From the NCBI RefSeq assembly GCF_029784135.1, contig NC_073746.1:231062024-231126023 (forward strand): a DNA stretch of 64,000 nucleotides, given 5' to 3'. This DNA comes from Toxorhynchites rutilus septentrionalis (taxonomy: Eukaryota; Arthropoda; Insecta; Diptera; Culicidae). The notes beneath the pieces are model-generated. The model made no database searches. It was given only the letters and a program-made list of their open reading frames with translations, and was not told the DNA's origin. Shown here one piece after another: positions 31,826 to 43,386 of the stretch; within the stretch, counting starts at the first letter, position 1, and each line of letters begins with the position of its first letter. The translations under genes and the position numbers were made by a program.

Positions 31826-32429
31826 CAATAAGTTTTCCAGCAGGGCGTTCTCAGAATATGGACAAAGCAAGCATAGTGCAAAGCTTAAACTGTCGCACAG
31901 TAGCAAATTAGAAGAGAATTTTGCCAAAAACTTTCATTCTTCAGCCAACGAGCAGAGGTTTCTCTCGACACGGAATCGCTTAGTAGTAAAGGTCGGGACA
32001 AAAGAAGCATTACGGGTATCGGTAATAAGGACACCAATTTCGACACATGATGAGCTTGTGTGTTAATCCCGCGAGAACAATAATGAATTATGAATCAATC
32101 ATCTCTAGCTTCTTCAATAAAACCACGCACATTATCGCCCTTTTCCAGGACCACCAAAACTCTCACTGAAGAGTCATTTCAAAAAGTTGCGTTGCATTCT
32201 GATTGGTGACATTCCGAATGATTATTCAATTTTCGTGAATTGGGGCAACATTCCGGGTTAAAGTGGCGTCAAAATGATGCGCATTTAAACCTAAAGGCGG
32301 ACATAAAGAAAATATATTCCAGTCTTATGAGCTGTGTGGTTCGGTGGAAAACTGAAGGTGAAAATGTGTTCCGCTTCGGTTGCCGTCACAGCTGCCACCA
32401 CTACACTAACGATTCTACTCAAATTCTCC
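31826..32429. other. Unassigned spacer with family G-like words
   Basis: The 32040-32130 part (ACACATGATGAGCTTGTGTG, GCGAGAACAATAATGAATTA) resembles 41870-41940 and, inverted, 54200-54250. No gene seen. Confidence 0.35.
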
Positions 32430-32852
32430 GTTTTTTTATCTCATTTGTTTATTTATTTGGGCTCATTAGCATTCCAGCTGTAACAGAGCCGAGTTTCAAT
32501 CGTGTACATGTTACATGTTTTATAGTTTCTATAAATTGTACATTACACAGTAACCATTTAGGCGTAAGAGTATTTTTTTTCTGTTCTTCCATTGTTCAGC
32601 AATCCGGACAGCGGAGACAATTGATATGATCATTGTTATGTTATTAATAGCACAACAGCACGATGTTTCTTGCAGAGCAGAACAGTTGTATTCATGAATC
32701 GATCTCCATTCGACCATGGATCGATCCCCATTGCTGATGATTGTTGCGTGGACGTAGTTATTCCTTAACAACAAAAAGATGGTCAAACTGGGGGCCCTGA
32801 GTTTTGAACTCACGATTAATCACTTAGTAAACGAACGCGCTACCAATGTGGC
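32430..32852 (-). mobile_element. SINE family 2, full-length copy
   Basis: On the minus strand the head reads GGCCACATTGGTAGCGCGTT (box A region) and GTGAGTTCAAAACTCAGG (box B region). The body contains AACTACGTCCACGCAACAAT. The 3' part reads ACTGTGTAATGTACAATTTA, CATGTAACATGTACACGATT and GCTGGAATGCTAATGAGCCC, ending AAATAAATAAA. It aligns with 51724-52185. A pol III-promoted, tRNA-related retroposon; possibly Gecko, unverified. Confidence 0.72.
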
Positions 32853-32969
32853 CTAAGTTCCGCCTAAGTTCTAATGTTAGCAGGAAAACCTTTGGTCTAG
32901 TGTATTCCCTAAACTCCTGTGAACGTTTCATATTGATACGAAAAAATCGAAATTTGTTTTTTTTTTTAT

Positions 32970-33245
32970 TTTTGGGAAGCTTATGCCCTCAAAAATGTTG
33001 TCCTGCAAGGGTATTTCGTTATTTGATTTAGTTGGAAAGTTACAGCCAAAAGCACGAGGTCATCTCAAGGAATATAGTATTGCTGTTCGATTTTTTAAAC
33101 ACGTTTTTCTCGAGACCATGTTGTAAAAATGTAAAAATTAATTATCTAAAGCGTTACGTAGACGTTTTTTAATATCTCATTTTTTCGATTTTTTATGAGC
33201 TTCTAAACAGCGGTTTTTTATGAAAAGTTACGTATTTTTCCCAAA
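32970..33245 (+). repeat. Dispersed repeat shared with 63.45-64.0 kb
   Basis: TGCCCTCAAAAATGTTGTCC, GGTATTTCGTTATTTGATTT and TTATGAGCTTCTAAACAGCG are matched at 63450-63500 and 63955-63975. In the other copy a MITE interrupts the sequence. Non-coding; class unknown. Confidence 0.6.
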
Positions 33246-33665
33246 AATGGCCGCCATTTTGGCAATTTTTCAAATTTTTCAAAAACCTCTATGTAACGCT
33301 CTAGGTATTGTCATAAAGTTTCAAAATACTGATTGGAATTCGTTCTGCGATACCCCGGTGCTTCAGAACCGATACCACCAGCAAGGTACCGACATGACAA
33401 ATATTTTAAAAAATGTCTTTTAAAATTTAAAATGAAGGAGACCAAAGGAGCTGAATTCCGAACGATTGGTGTCACGACCCCCTCAGTCGGCGCTTCTCAT
33501 CGTAGCAATTCTTGCAATTCTTATACTAGATGGTGCCAGGAACCCATCTAGCATAAAATTTCATCCCCATCTGCCATATAAAGGGTAAAAACTACCCGTG
33601 TGTAGTACTGCACACGCGGCTCCAACTCAAGGTAAACGAGTAAAGTATCGATAAAAATCATTATA
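33246..33665. other. Unassigned spacer
   Basis: No gene recognised. CACACGGGTAGT-type words near 33590-33610 form a weak local inverted repeat. Confidence 0.3.
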
Positions 33666-34630
33666 TTAGGCTGTCAAAAAAGTCCTGTGGTATTTTTTTT
33701 TAAATTTTCATTTGTTCATAAAATTAGTTACAATCATCTGTTTTAAGTCTAATATGCGCCGTTTTGTTCGATGACTTGTTCCCAACGAGATGCCAACTTC
33801 ATAATACCCCTGTTATAGAAGCTCGCTTCCTTATTGGCAAAAAACTCGGATAGCCAATTTTCACAGGCCTCTTTTGTGGCTAACTTCTGACTACCTAGCT
33901 CGTTCGCCATGGACAAAAACAGGTGGTAGTCACTTGGTGCAAGGTCCGGACTATACGGCGGATGCAAAAGAACCTCCCATCCGAGCTCCCGGAGCTTCTG
34001 GCGCGGCACCAAAGAAGTGTGTGGCCTGGCGTTGTCCTGATGGAAGACAATGCGGCCTCTGTTTATCAAAGATGGCCTCTTCTTCATGAGTGCTACCTTC
34101 AAGCGGTCCAGTTGTTGGCAGTACAGGTCCGAATTGAGCGTTTGGCTATAGGGAAGCAGCTCATAATAGATTATTCCTTGACAATCCCACCAAACACACA
34201 GCAGAACCTTCCTGGCCGTTAATGAGGACTTGGCCACCGTTTGAGCCGCTTCAGCGGGCTTCGACCACGACCGTTTGCGCTTCACGTTGTCGTAAGTGAC
34301 CCACTTTTCATCGCCAGTCACCATCCGCTTCAGAAACGGGTCGATTTTGTTGCGATTCAGCAGCGATTCACATGCGTCGATACGGTCAAAGATGTTTTTT
34401 CGCGTCAACGTGTGTAGCACCCATACATCGAGCTTCTATAACTCACTATAACTATAACTATAACTCACGAACGACTTAACCAAACAAAACACTGTCAAGG
34501 ACTATATTATAGCGCGCAAAAATACCTTTCCAACAAGCTATAGTATGACTCGATACAATGAATACAACTAGAACTACGCGCTTACAACGACACCTCGCGG
34601 AAATACCGCAGGACTTTTTTGACAGCTTAA
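33666..34630 (-). mobile_element. Mariner element A2, 5'-internally deleted
   Basis: Termini TTAGGCTGTCAAAAAAGTCC and, inverted, TTAAGCTGTCAAAAAAGTCC are flanked by TA (33664-33665, 34631-34632). It is 965 bp against 1171 for A1. The region coding for the HTH is gone and replaced by a short filler of CTATAACTATAACT repeats at 34435-34462. It preserves the normal 5' terminal repeat lost in A1. Confidence 0.92.
33749..34435 (-). pseudogene. Mariner A2 transposase, catalytic half only
   Basis: An open frame of about 223 codons without internal stops covers the D,D34D catalytic core: LTRKNIFDRIDACESLLN, TGDEKWVTYDN (first Asp), GRIVFHQDNARPH (second Asp) and PPYSPDLAPSDYHLF (third Asp, 34 residues after the second), then FFANKEASFYNRGIMKLASR and EQNGAY-stop. 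About 115 N-terminal residues with the DNA-binding HTH pair are missing, and no start codon precedes the core. The C-terminus is two residues shorter than in A1 because the Leu codon became TAG. It cannot bind terminal repeats, so it is regarded as a pseudogene. Confidence 0.9.
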
Positions 34631-34632
34631 TA

Positions 34633-35321
34633 AAACAATTTATTTTTTCGAAATTAAATTTTTTATGACATTATTTCAAATTTGTAAAATGTATTCTATT
34701 AAAACATTCCAGACATAAAAACTTTTCGGAGCATTACGGGCAGTAATAAATTGTAATTGGTAGAATAATACAAGCAGTTATGCCAAACTGTGAGATCGAA
34801 GTGTCCTACTATGTATTGAGGCCAGAACAAACGAAAGACACATTAGTTTTAACGTAAAACGTGTGCTGTAGCGCACACGTTTGAAACTTTGGAAGATTTC
34901 GCGTATGCACTACGGCACTCAGTGTTAAATATAGAGAAAATTATTGTATGTTTTGAATTTGATAATTTAGATTATAAGAATTATAAAGAAAGAATAGAGA
35001 AAAAGGAGAGAATATGGAAACTAAACGTTAGTGAATTAGAGATAACATCTTCCAGAGTTATTAATACAAATTTTTGTCTGCAGGATTTTTTAAATTTTGT
35101 GAGCAATGCATCATTAAATATACGGAACCTGCTTTATTCTTTCGTCTGACGAGTAATAATCGGCATTATATAAAACTTTAGACCACATGTTCAAAGCATT
35201 TCTAACTACTTATCACGCGCAGTACTCTCTGCAGCTCATTTTCGGTCACCATTTGAGTTTTTCCGCCTGATTTGAGTACTACATCGCATGCCTATTAATT
35301 AGTCGCATCGTAGCGCAGATT
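34633..35321. other. Unassigned spacer
   Basis: AT-rich. The open frame at 34889-35149 (lysine/asparagine-rich) has no recognised domain and biased AT codons, so it is probably chance. Confidence 0.35.
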
Positions 35322-35332
35322 TTCGATCATAG

Positions 35333-35609
35333 TTCTTCTTCTTCTTCAATGGCACTAACGTTCCTAGAGGAACTTCGCCGTCTCAACGTAGTATTACTTG
35401 CGTCATTTTTTATTAGTACTTAGATGAGATTTCTATGCCAAATAACACGCCTTGAATGCATTCTGAGTGGCAAGCTCTAGAATACGCGTGATCACAGTGC
35501 AAGTCGGAGGAAATTTCTTTGGCGAAAAATTCCCCCGACCAGAACGGGAATCGAACCCGAACACCCAGCATGTTAGTTATGACGCTAACCACTCGGCCAC
35601 GGGAGCACA
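35333..35609 (-). mobile_element. tRNA-derived SINE, Feilai-like, copy 3 with TSD
   Basis: An 11-bp duplication TTCGATCATAG abuts both sides (35322-35332 and 35610-35620), direct proof of retroposition. On the minus strand: head GCTCCCGTGGCCGAGTGG, box B GGTTCGATTCCCGTT, body CACGCGTATTCTAGAGCTTG, tail GAAGAAGAAGAA. Best-preserved copy of the family in the window. Confidence 0.93.
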
Positions 35610-35620
35610 TTCGATCATAG

Positions 35621-37322
35621 TATTTATGGTAATTTATGGAAAAAAGTGTAACACTAAGAACAGGTTCATCAAAAATTACCATTGACGGCTACTCGAATAG
35701 TTCTTTCGATCGTTTAACGGTCGTTTTATGAATTTCCAAATGTGACCATCAATGCTCTATGAACTTAATTTTTCTAGTACCATACTTCTCCATGTTGCAT
35801 CGTATGCTATTGATGTACCCACAATCATTGCTTGCACATTATACCTCTTCTTCAATAGTTATCGTATAGTTGGTTAAATGTTCCTAAATAAGCTTCCGTG
35901 GATCTAACTTTTCTAAATTACAGTCAGTCAGTCTGTTAGCAGTCTACTTTGAAGTGTATATTGATTATATCCATAGGTTATTGCATGCCTCCGAAGCTCA
36001 AAGATTTTAATTACATGGCAGCATTGGGAAGGCAAGCTTCTAAACGTTCTATCGATAAGTTTTCACTGCAAATGTAAAAAGTTTGTTCACGAATGATTTT
36101 CTACTATTTGATTCAAGGTACTATATAAACAACAATAAAAAAACTCAAAAGGCTGTATTGATACGATACACTCACCATTTGCGTGAACTATAATAACTGT
36201 GTTTTTTTAATTTCATGAAATACTTTCACAGGGACTTCAACAAAGAGAGAAAAAACAGTTTGCAGACGGCCACATTCCCTAAAATAATAATACGATTACA
36301 ATGCATACTTAAAACGTATATTTACAATTTTTAGTTTTTGGGAATAGAACTAGTTTTAATAAATTTATTTTTTTGCCTTCATCCTTCAGAAACCACAAGG
36401 CTGATTTATGCAGCCTAAGTTAATACTTTTGGAATTTTGTAACCAATGCTTAATCACCGTTTGAACAGTCACAAACTTGTTCGTCATTTCGCCACCATTA
36501 CATAGCATTAACTATTCGACTTCGGCCGAGCTCATGACATTTCAAACTTTAAAAATCGTCGTCAGTTTTCTAGTGCCCCGAACACTGTTTAACGACAAAA
36601 GAGCCCACCATCATAGGACACAATATTCCCACAGTTGCCAAGCAGCAAGCTAATCTCAAACAGCCTCGAAGGGTCGGACCGGATCGGGTGCCGACCAGTG
36701 ATTCTCCATTTGGCATATTCTCCAACCGAACACGCTGATTCACCTTGACTAATCACTTTTCCTTCTTTTTCCGCTTTTCAGACAATTTTCCGAAGAGGCA
36801 AACTTTTTCTATGTAAGTCTGTCCGACGGAATGCCTTCGGAGAAAAGCAGTAAAAATCGAGATTGAAGAAAATCGTCGCCACGAAAAGAATGATTTTCCC
36901 TGCGAATGACAAAGGCTGCTCCCATTGGGGTATTCGCCGGTATACGACTTAGCGTCAAAAATGTTAACTTTCGGGTTCTGAGTGCAACACTCAATTTGAG
37001 GTCAAGCGACACAACGAATTCCAAGGCTCGCGTAAAAGTGAAGCGGCGGTAAAGTGCTAAAATGCGTTCGATTAGTGCCGAAGCCAGGCAGCGTTTGAAC
37101 ACAATGAGAAGAAAGCTCCGGCGAAAGGCGAACGCGAAATTCGTAGGCGTTCAAGCGTACACCCCCGCGTAATCAAGCGAAGGAAGCAAACAACGCAAGC
37201 GACTGAAAAACATCACCATATCATTTTTTCACCATTAGCAGCAGAAATTTTGGTGAAAAGCGCAATAAAAACATCGTAATCGTTTAAAAGGCAGCGTAGA
37301 CCGGGCCATCATAATTTTCCAC
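35621..37322 (+). other. 5' flank and probable 5' UTR of spliced gene
   Basis: No coding frame is accepted here. From about 36530 the sequence becomes richer in GC and CG dinucleotides toward the ATG at 37323. A TTTTCAG acceptor-like site (36773-36781) and a TATGTAAGT donor-like site (36809) are present, so an untranslated exon is possible. No TATA box or start site can be assigned with confidence. Confidence 0.35.
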
Positions 37323-37677
37323 ATGAGGCGCTCCAGTCAAGGCGCCACCAGCCGAAAACTGCTGATTCTCGCAGTTTTGCTAGTTGCCTTCCGCCAATTT
37401 CCTCAGCCAGTCGAGGCACGTGTTTTGCTGTTCTCATCGAAAAATAACACCCCCGACAGTAATAGCAGCAATATTACCCACGCAACAAATTATAGTGATT
37501 TTGGGAGTATTTCGGACCGACATAGCTATATACTGGTGGTTGTCCAACAATCCGCTTCGATCGAAATAAAGCGGCTGCAGCGAGAGTTCCGAGATTTTGT
37601 CAAAATGTTCCTCGTAGAGAAGTATGCCGAGGATGATGAAGAACTACGTCAACAGACACGGTTTTACCGCTGGAAAG
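37323..37677 (+). CDS. Exon 1 of secreted/receptor-like gene
   Basis: The ATG at 37323 begins MRRSSQGATSRKLLILAVLL. A basic start, a hydrophobic stretch (LLILAVLLVAF) and a likely cleavage after PVEA form a signal peptide, so the product enters the secretory path. The mature start is RVLLFSSKNN, followed by N-glycosylation sequons (NSSN, NITH, NYSD) and a charged helical stretch IEIKRLQREFRDFVKMFLVE. The frame would stop at TGA three codons past the junction, but a GTAAGT donor at 37678 ends the exon in phase 1 after WK. Joined to exon 2 it gives WKDMTTFEHW. No relative is recalled with certainty. Codon use and complexity are unlike the surrounding transposon DNA. Confidence 0.75.
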
Positions 37678-38587
37678 GTAAGTGATGTTGATATAATGTT
37701 CGCCTCATTAATGCCAAATGAATGTTAATGTCCATCCAATCATCAAATTGTTACAGAAGTTAGTTTCAGTTAGTTTCGGCTGTGAAAAATTTAAATACTT
37801 TATTTTCGTTCAAAATTCCAGCGTATTGTAACAAAACGTGCTAAATTGTTTCCGAGAATACATTATCAAAGCTTTCAACATTTGAACTTCTCAAATGATG
37901 ATTTAACTTTACGCCGGAGAAGCAGCTCACTCGAGAGGCAATGGAAAAAGCAATCATGAGATGGGAAATCAAAAAACTTTTCCGCAGCCTGGTCGGAAAA
38001 ATTTAATAACTCGTTGCATCAGTTTAATAACTCGTTCTTACGCATTCATTGTTTACATTGTGCACCATTAGTCATAAGAATGGATACCAAACGGTGGTAC
38101 AACCGAGGAGAATGATAATAATCCAGAATAAAAGACAGCATTAAAAACTGAATCATTGGATTTCAGTCAATGATTTAAAATATATGAATATTATGGTAAT
38201 GGTGCAACATCTCTACTTTCTTTGACAATCTTGAACAGAATTCTGTATAATTTCATAAAAACTGTATAGACCCAAGTGTCACCAAAGCAATCCAAACACG
38301 TTAATTCACATTCGCAGTTCAAGAAACAGTAATCCAATTTGACCGTCATTTTCCACCACTGAGACGTTCAAAATTTCAGCTGAATCCAATTCATTGGACT
38401 TTTCGCTCCTGGGTAATGCCTTTTTTTCCTTTTCTGCGAACCGAAACAAAGTTAAACACTTCTCGACTTTTCAAAGCAAACTGGCTGTCCCGTTCCTCCC
38501 CGCACATTCGGCCTAAATCACCCACAATCATTTTGACTTAATCTCCCCTCGATTTGCTACATCCTAATCTTGTCTCACTTTCAACAG

Positions 38588-38754
38588 ATATGACCACCTT
38601 CGAGCATTGGCTGTCCGATCCGCTCGTCTCGACAGTGCTCTACGTGTCCGACAACGAGAGTGACAATCTCATTGGATACTGTGACAGCTTATCGACACAT
38701 TTATCCATGCGATACGAGAAGAAGGTGCTCTTTTGGCCCTGTCCCCGAATGAAG
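38588..38754 (+). CDS. Exon 2 of the same gene
   Basis: Preceded by a polypyrimidine tract and CTTTCAACAG, followed by AAG/GTAAGT. With exon 1 (phase 1) it reads DMTTFEHWLSDPLVSTVLYV, SDNESDNLIGYCDSLSTHLS and MRYEKKVLFWPCPRMK. It is 167 bp and ends in phase 0. The alternating hydrophobic strand and helix pattern (VSTVLYVSD, KKVLFWPCP) would suit an alpha/beta periplasmic-binding-type fold, as in natriuretic-peptide-receptor ectodomains, but this is weak. Intron 1 is 910 bp and holds no recognised transposon. Confidence 0.8.
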
Positions 38755-39158
38755 GTAAGTCAGCATGAGTGTAGCTTGCGTTAAATTTATTCAAAAGGTG
38801 AGCAATGGCAGCGTATTGAACAGCTGCCCGGCATATGGCAGGAAGGTCAAACAGAACGGGTTGGCTTGTATCATCACTCTAGCGGCAACTGGTACAAGAT
38901 AATTTTTTTTTTCGCGATGTTTGGTTGTAGAAATAAATGAATGGACCTTCCAAACATAACTTCAAATTGGTCTGTTGTTTTAAAAATGAATAAATGTTAA
39001 GATTCATTTATTCTGTATTGAAATATCGTGTTTACATGTCGCGATTTTTTAACGAATCTTCGGTGGGGTATTTGAATTGTAAAGACGATTCCAGATTACT
39101 CAAATTAACGGAGGTTTACTAAAATTAGGCTTAGGTATGCTGCCTGCGCACGGAAACG
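38755..39158 (+). other. Start of intron 2, no repeats recognised
   Basis: Follows the exon 2 donor. AT-rich; no gene or repeat assigned before the foldback element. Confidence 0.5.
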
Positions 39159-40572
39159 GGTTGTGTCCCATTCACCCGAAACACGTTTACCCGAAGCACA
39201 ATTACCCGAATGTAACGCATACCCGAATTACATTCACCCGAATGTAACAAATACCCGAATGCAACATATACCCGAATGGACATTTACCCGAATGAGCATT
39301 TACCCGAATGTAACGTTTACCCGAATGCGACATTCACCCGAATGGGATGTTTACCCGAATTAAGAAGGAAAAATTCCGACAAATCAGTTTATGAGTTTTG
39401 TCGAATCTGCTGTTAGGAAGTTACGAAGTAATCTGAGAAATTGTAATGAGTAAATTCGAAAAAGATGTTGAAAACTTCGCTGTGTCATTTTTAGAAATTA
39501 GTGTAGGCACAATTGACATGCTGTCTTCTTTCCTTTCCGTATTGCTCTTTATGACCAAGAGATCATTCAGAAATTAGCATGGGTTATGAAATATTCCGAA
39601 AATTAAACAGGTAACTTTAACATAATTTTTTTTTTGAAAATGATAAGAGAAAATATTACTTACGTATTTGCCGCCACAGCGCAATTTTTATCATGAGTTT
39701 ATTATTTCGTGATGAAATTTATTTTGAGATCAATATAATGGGGGCGAAGTCCCCATTTAACGAGGATAAGGAATCGAGGCGGCAACAAGCCGCCGAGGTG
39801 ACGCAATCCAAGTAGGCCGCCGACCCGCCGTCGGAAGCGGCGGCCTCTCACAAGCAAACCTGTGTTCCACCGATTGCCCGGTTTGTTTGAAACATAGGAG
39901 ACGATCCTTTAGTCAGGTCCGTCGGACTGCATACGTTTACCTGGTGCATTACGTTTGCCTGGTTAATTATGCATGTCATGCATTTTGATTGCCTGGTTGC
40001 AAACGTGACGCACCAGATAAACGTATGGCGTCCGACGCTCGTAAACGGGCTGCATCATCTATAAGAATGGATGGACTCAATAATACGTTATAAAACTGCA
40101 TTCTTTCACTTTTCATTATTTTGAAAAGGATTTTATTTAATGCCAGTATTTCTCGAATTGTACTTCCCACGAAAAATACTTTTTGAATGGAAATGAAAGT
40201 ATGAGACAAATATGATCTTTATATAACACTGATCAGAATTAAATATACAAATACAAATACAAATATAGTAAAGTTTGTGTATTATTTGAATATATCCTTC
40301 TTTTGAGTAAGTGTCGCTTTCGGGTGGATGTTACATTCGGGTAATTGTTACATTAGGGTAACTGTCGCATTCGGGTAAATGTTACATTCGGGTAAATGTC
40401 ACATTCAGGTAATTGTTGCATTCGGGTAAATGTCGCATTCGGGTAGATGTTTCATTCGAGTAGCTGTCACTTTCGGGTATTTGTTACATTCGGGTGAGTG
40501 GAATTCGGGTGAATGTCTTTCGGGTAACTGTCATGCGGGTGAGTGGGTTTCGGGTAAATGTGACACAATCAC
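39159..40572. mobile_element. Foldback transposon with tandem-repeat arms (family T)
   Basis: The left arm (39165-39360) holds about 12 units of ACCCGAATG(T/C)AAC-type 13-20-bp repeats. The right arm (40313-40560) holds about 15 inverted units (ATTCGGGTAAATGT). Outer edges agree: TTGTGTCCCATTCACCCGAA against the inverted right edge TTGTGTCACATTTACCCGAA. About 950 bp separate the arms, including a GC-rich hairpin patch and a conserved block (TGTTCCACCGATTGCCCGG) shared with 8340. No long frame. The structure is like Drosophila FB elements; relationship unproven. The 66-codon frame inside the left arm only translates the repeat. Confidence 0.82.
39765..39850. repeat. GC-rich inverted-repeat patch inside family T
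   Basis: AGGCGGCAACAAGCCGCCG and AGGCCGCC...GGCGGCCT form two adjacent hairpins in otherwise AT-rich DNA; GGGGGCGAAGTCCCC just before (39741) forms a third. Role unknown. Confidence 0.6.
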
Positions 40573-41276
40573 GGAAAACGATCACTATTAAAGCCTGTTT
40601 CCGATGTAAATAAGCAGAAGCAGGATATTTCTTAGCGTAGAAATATCGGTCAAAAAGGGAAGAATTTTGTAGGTTTTTAATGAACTTTATGTGAAAAAAC
40701 ATGAAAATTATTCGTCAGCTGTACGGATGAATTTTCGAACTTTTTCTGCTTAGTATTGCTGGTAATCGTACTTGCTATTGTACCCCTACTTAACGGTGCT
40801 TTCAATAACGCAACAAGTAACTATAATAAGCAACTAACGCAGTGGCGAGTCACCATGATGATACGTTAGTGCTTATCATGCGCGCGTAAATCGCACTGTA
40901 AGCATTGAACGGATGCTGAGAGGAAAATAAATTTTCCAACTTAAGCACACTTTTATTGGGTAAAAAAGAAGCGATACACGATTTCTGATTCTGTTAGAGG
41001 TGAATGAAATGAATGGTTTCGAGTACCCATAATAAGCGTATATCATCGGTTCTATTATACATTCTTGCTCAAATCAGAGAGCAGTCAACAGTTTTCCTCA
41101 TAGTAATATCAATGGGAGAAGAAATACTTAATTGAGGCTCCACCCGTGTGTAACTTATAGGGTATAAACAGTCAAGAATATTCCCCAACGCTGATAACTT
41201 CCACACCGGTTTTGTTTGATATGCTTGAGGTCGCATCGCGGTGAATTTTTTTTTCTCACAAGAGCAAGAATTAGCA

Positions 41277-41432
41277 CGTTGAATCCTGAATTGTTCTTGC
41301 TGCGCATTAAGAGCATTTGCACAATATCCGTGTCGGTCCCCGCTCCCAAAGATAAAATATATAAAAAAATAAATATATAAAAATAATAAAGTAAAACATT
41401 CGAAAACTAACAATAGGGACCGACACGGGGCT
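41277..41432 (-). mobile_element. TTAA-type MITE, short copy
   Basis: CACGTTGAATCCTGAATTGT and TTCTTGCTGCGCATTAAG at the left match, inverted, 45010-45040. The right end reads GGGACCGACACGGGGCTCGA then CGTGTTGA, and GTCGGTCCC at 41333 pairs with it. TTAA flanks are not preserved (TTAG/TTGA). Related to 44780-45041. Confidence 0.6.
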
Positions 41433-42670
41433 CGACGTGTTGATCATGTATCTTAATGTATCTTCAGTTGCTTCTTCAATGTCATCCATTGATCCTTTTC
41501 AAGATATCAGGAGTTTTCAAAAAAGTCAAAGTTTTTGTATTTCCCAGTGTCAATTATAATTCAATACTTATACTCATCCACTCACACACTTACAAGAAGA
41601 TCATTCAGCAAATTTTCAAAATATCCATTCATTCATTAATAGAGAATTGATTCAGATACGACTTCAAACAAATAATTAACGGTAGTCCTACATCCACGTT
41701 GCGGTTGTATCAAAGATATAGCCCACCTTTAATTTTCATGGCGTCTGTGGAGGGTACTTATGTATTTTTGCATCGAACGAGCACCCAAATGTTGTATTCA
41801 TGCATTGTCAAATGTAGAAAAACATGATCTTTCGGGAGGAATACTCATGCATTGATATAAGGAAACAAATCGCGATACATGATCAGCTCGTGTATTGTTC
41901 TAGCGAGGGCAAAAATAAATAATCAATCAGCTATCTTCAACTGCTTCCGCACAAAACCATGGCCCTTTTCAAGGCAATCGAAACTTGGTGTCCTTTTTAG
42001 TTTGTTGATTCTAAAACATGTTTGAATTCTAAAATGAAACCCGACGTGTGAACAAGGTAATGGAATAAAATAATTTCGGTAGTCTACGCCAACAAATCGA
42101 TTTTAACCTGGACATAATACATTTATTTTTCGTTTCATCGGAATAATATTTGAGTGTAGCAACACAGCACCGAATTAATGCGAAACTTCACTAAGGCGTG
42201 AGCAACTCCCACGTGAAACATATGTATATCAATATTGTGTCAGAAGTACAGTGCTTACTGAAAGTAATGATATGATTTTGATCATATTGACAGTTATTTG
42301 TGATCTGTCCGATTAATTTAAGGGACATCACATTGCTTATTACAAGCCACCGAAATCTTGCGACTGACACCATTGGAGTATTTTCTTTGATTGCATGTTA
42401 AATCTAAGGTTAATGTCAACAAACCAGCGACTCCTAATGAACTTGAGGTCATAATACCAGTCACCATTGCCGGCGTTTCATTTGAAATGATGCACCGAGT
42501 GAATGGAGGAACACGCGAATACGACTGTACAGAAATAGAATCACGGTGATCATTCGTATGATATTTTATCATAACTTCACCAGAACAAGCGCTTCGCGAA
42601 AAAAAATCTAGAATACTTGCAATGATAACCAAGAACTGACCGCGCAACAAACTGTTGAACGTTGCAGCTA
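41433..42670. other. Intron DNA with family G terminus
   Basis: At 41664-41720 an inverted family G left end (GGTAGTCCTACATCCACGTT, GGTTGTATCAAAGATATAGC) is followed to about 41960 by sequence paralleling 54200-54260. The remainder is unassigned. Confidence 0.4.
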
Positions 42671-42899
42671 TTTGGATAACTGTACAGGGTGCGGATTTCC
42701 GTCAAAACGAACAGATTGGTACAGATATTTTCCACGTGTGAAATTTCTTACATTTGAACAAAGCAACATTAAGGTACATGACGACTTTTACGCCGCAGTT
42801 GCTTCCTTTGGAGTATGTCTTAGCCCAGATCAACTGATTGAATTGTTATACCACGAGGTATATAATGTGGTATATAATACGAGATATACCACAAGATAA

Positions 42900-43386
42900 G
42901 TGCGATCTTGATTCCGAGTTTTCGATGGTAGAATTTTCTCTTGCTCTCCTTTCTGGTAAAAATTCTACTCCAGAATCGGATCGAATTAAGTTCAACTTGT
43001 TGAAAAACCTCCCTGATGTGGCGAAACACCGCTTGTTGAATTTATTCAATCGGTTTCTGGAACACAATGTTGTTCCGGATGATTGGAGACAAGTACGAGT
43101 TATAGCTATTCGAAAACCCAAAAAACCCACCCCCGACTTCAATTCGTACCGCCCAATAGCATACTGTCTTGTATACGGAAATTGTTGAAGAAAATGATCT
43201 TGTTTCGGCTTGATCGATGGGTTGAAACAAATGGCCTACTCTCAGATACATAATATGGGTTCCGCAGGGGCAAGGGAATGATTGTCTTGCGTTGCTTTCT
43301 TCATAAATTCAAATGGCTTAAGTCGGAAAAAAAACAAATGGCTTCAGTATTCTTGGACATGGTATCCAAATTTTATTCAGCTGTTA
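42900..43386 (+). pseudogene. LINE reverse transcriptase fragment (second family)
   Basis: An RT fragment unlike the I-type LINE in this window. It reads FSMVEFSLALLSGKNSTPES, DRIKFNLLKNLPDVAKHRLL, NLFNRFLEHNVVPDDWRQVR and VIAIRKPKKPTPDFNSYRPI. After a frameshift near 43160 it continues LSCIRKLLKKMI, ETNGLLSDT, a stop, YGFRRGKGM and MASVFLDM. These are the fingers and early palm motifs of a Jockey-like RT. The FLDM end is where motif A begins, and similarity is then lost. The upstream 42670-42890 may belong to the same element (DDFYAAVASFGVCLSPDQ) but is not recognised. Both ends are truncated, so it is a dead fragment. Confidence 0.8.

Noticed and set aside
37678..37685. Reading exon 1 straight to its TGA as a complete 120-aa protein
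   Set aside because: A GTAAGT donor lies just before the stop and exon 2 continues the frame with good protein character.
39163..39363. 66-codon frame with repeated MSHSPE/YPNVT-like text
   Set aside because: It is the translation of the tandem-repeat arm of the foldback element, with no start context or conservation.
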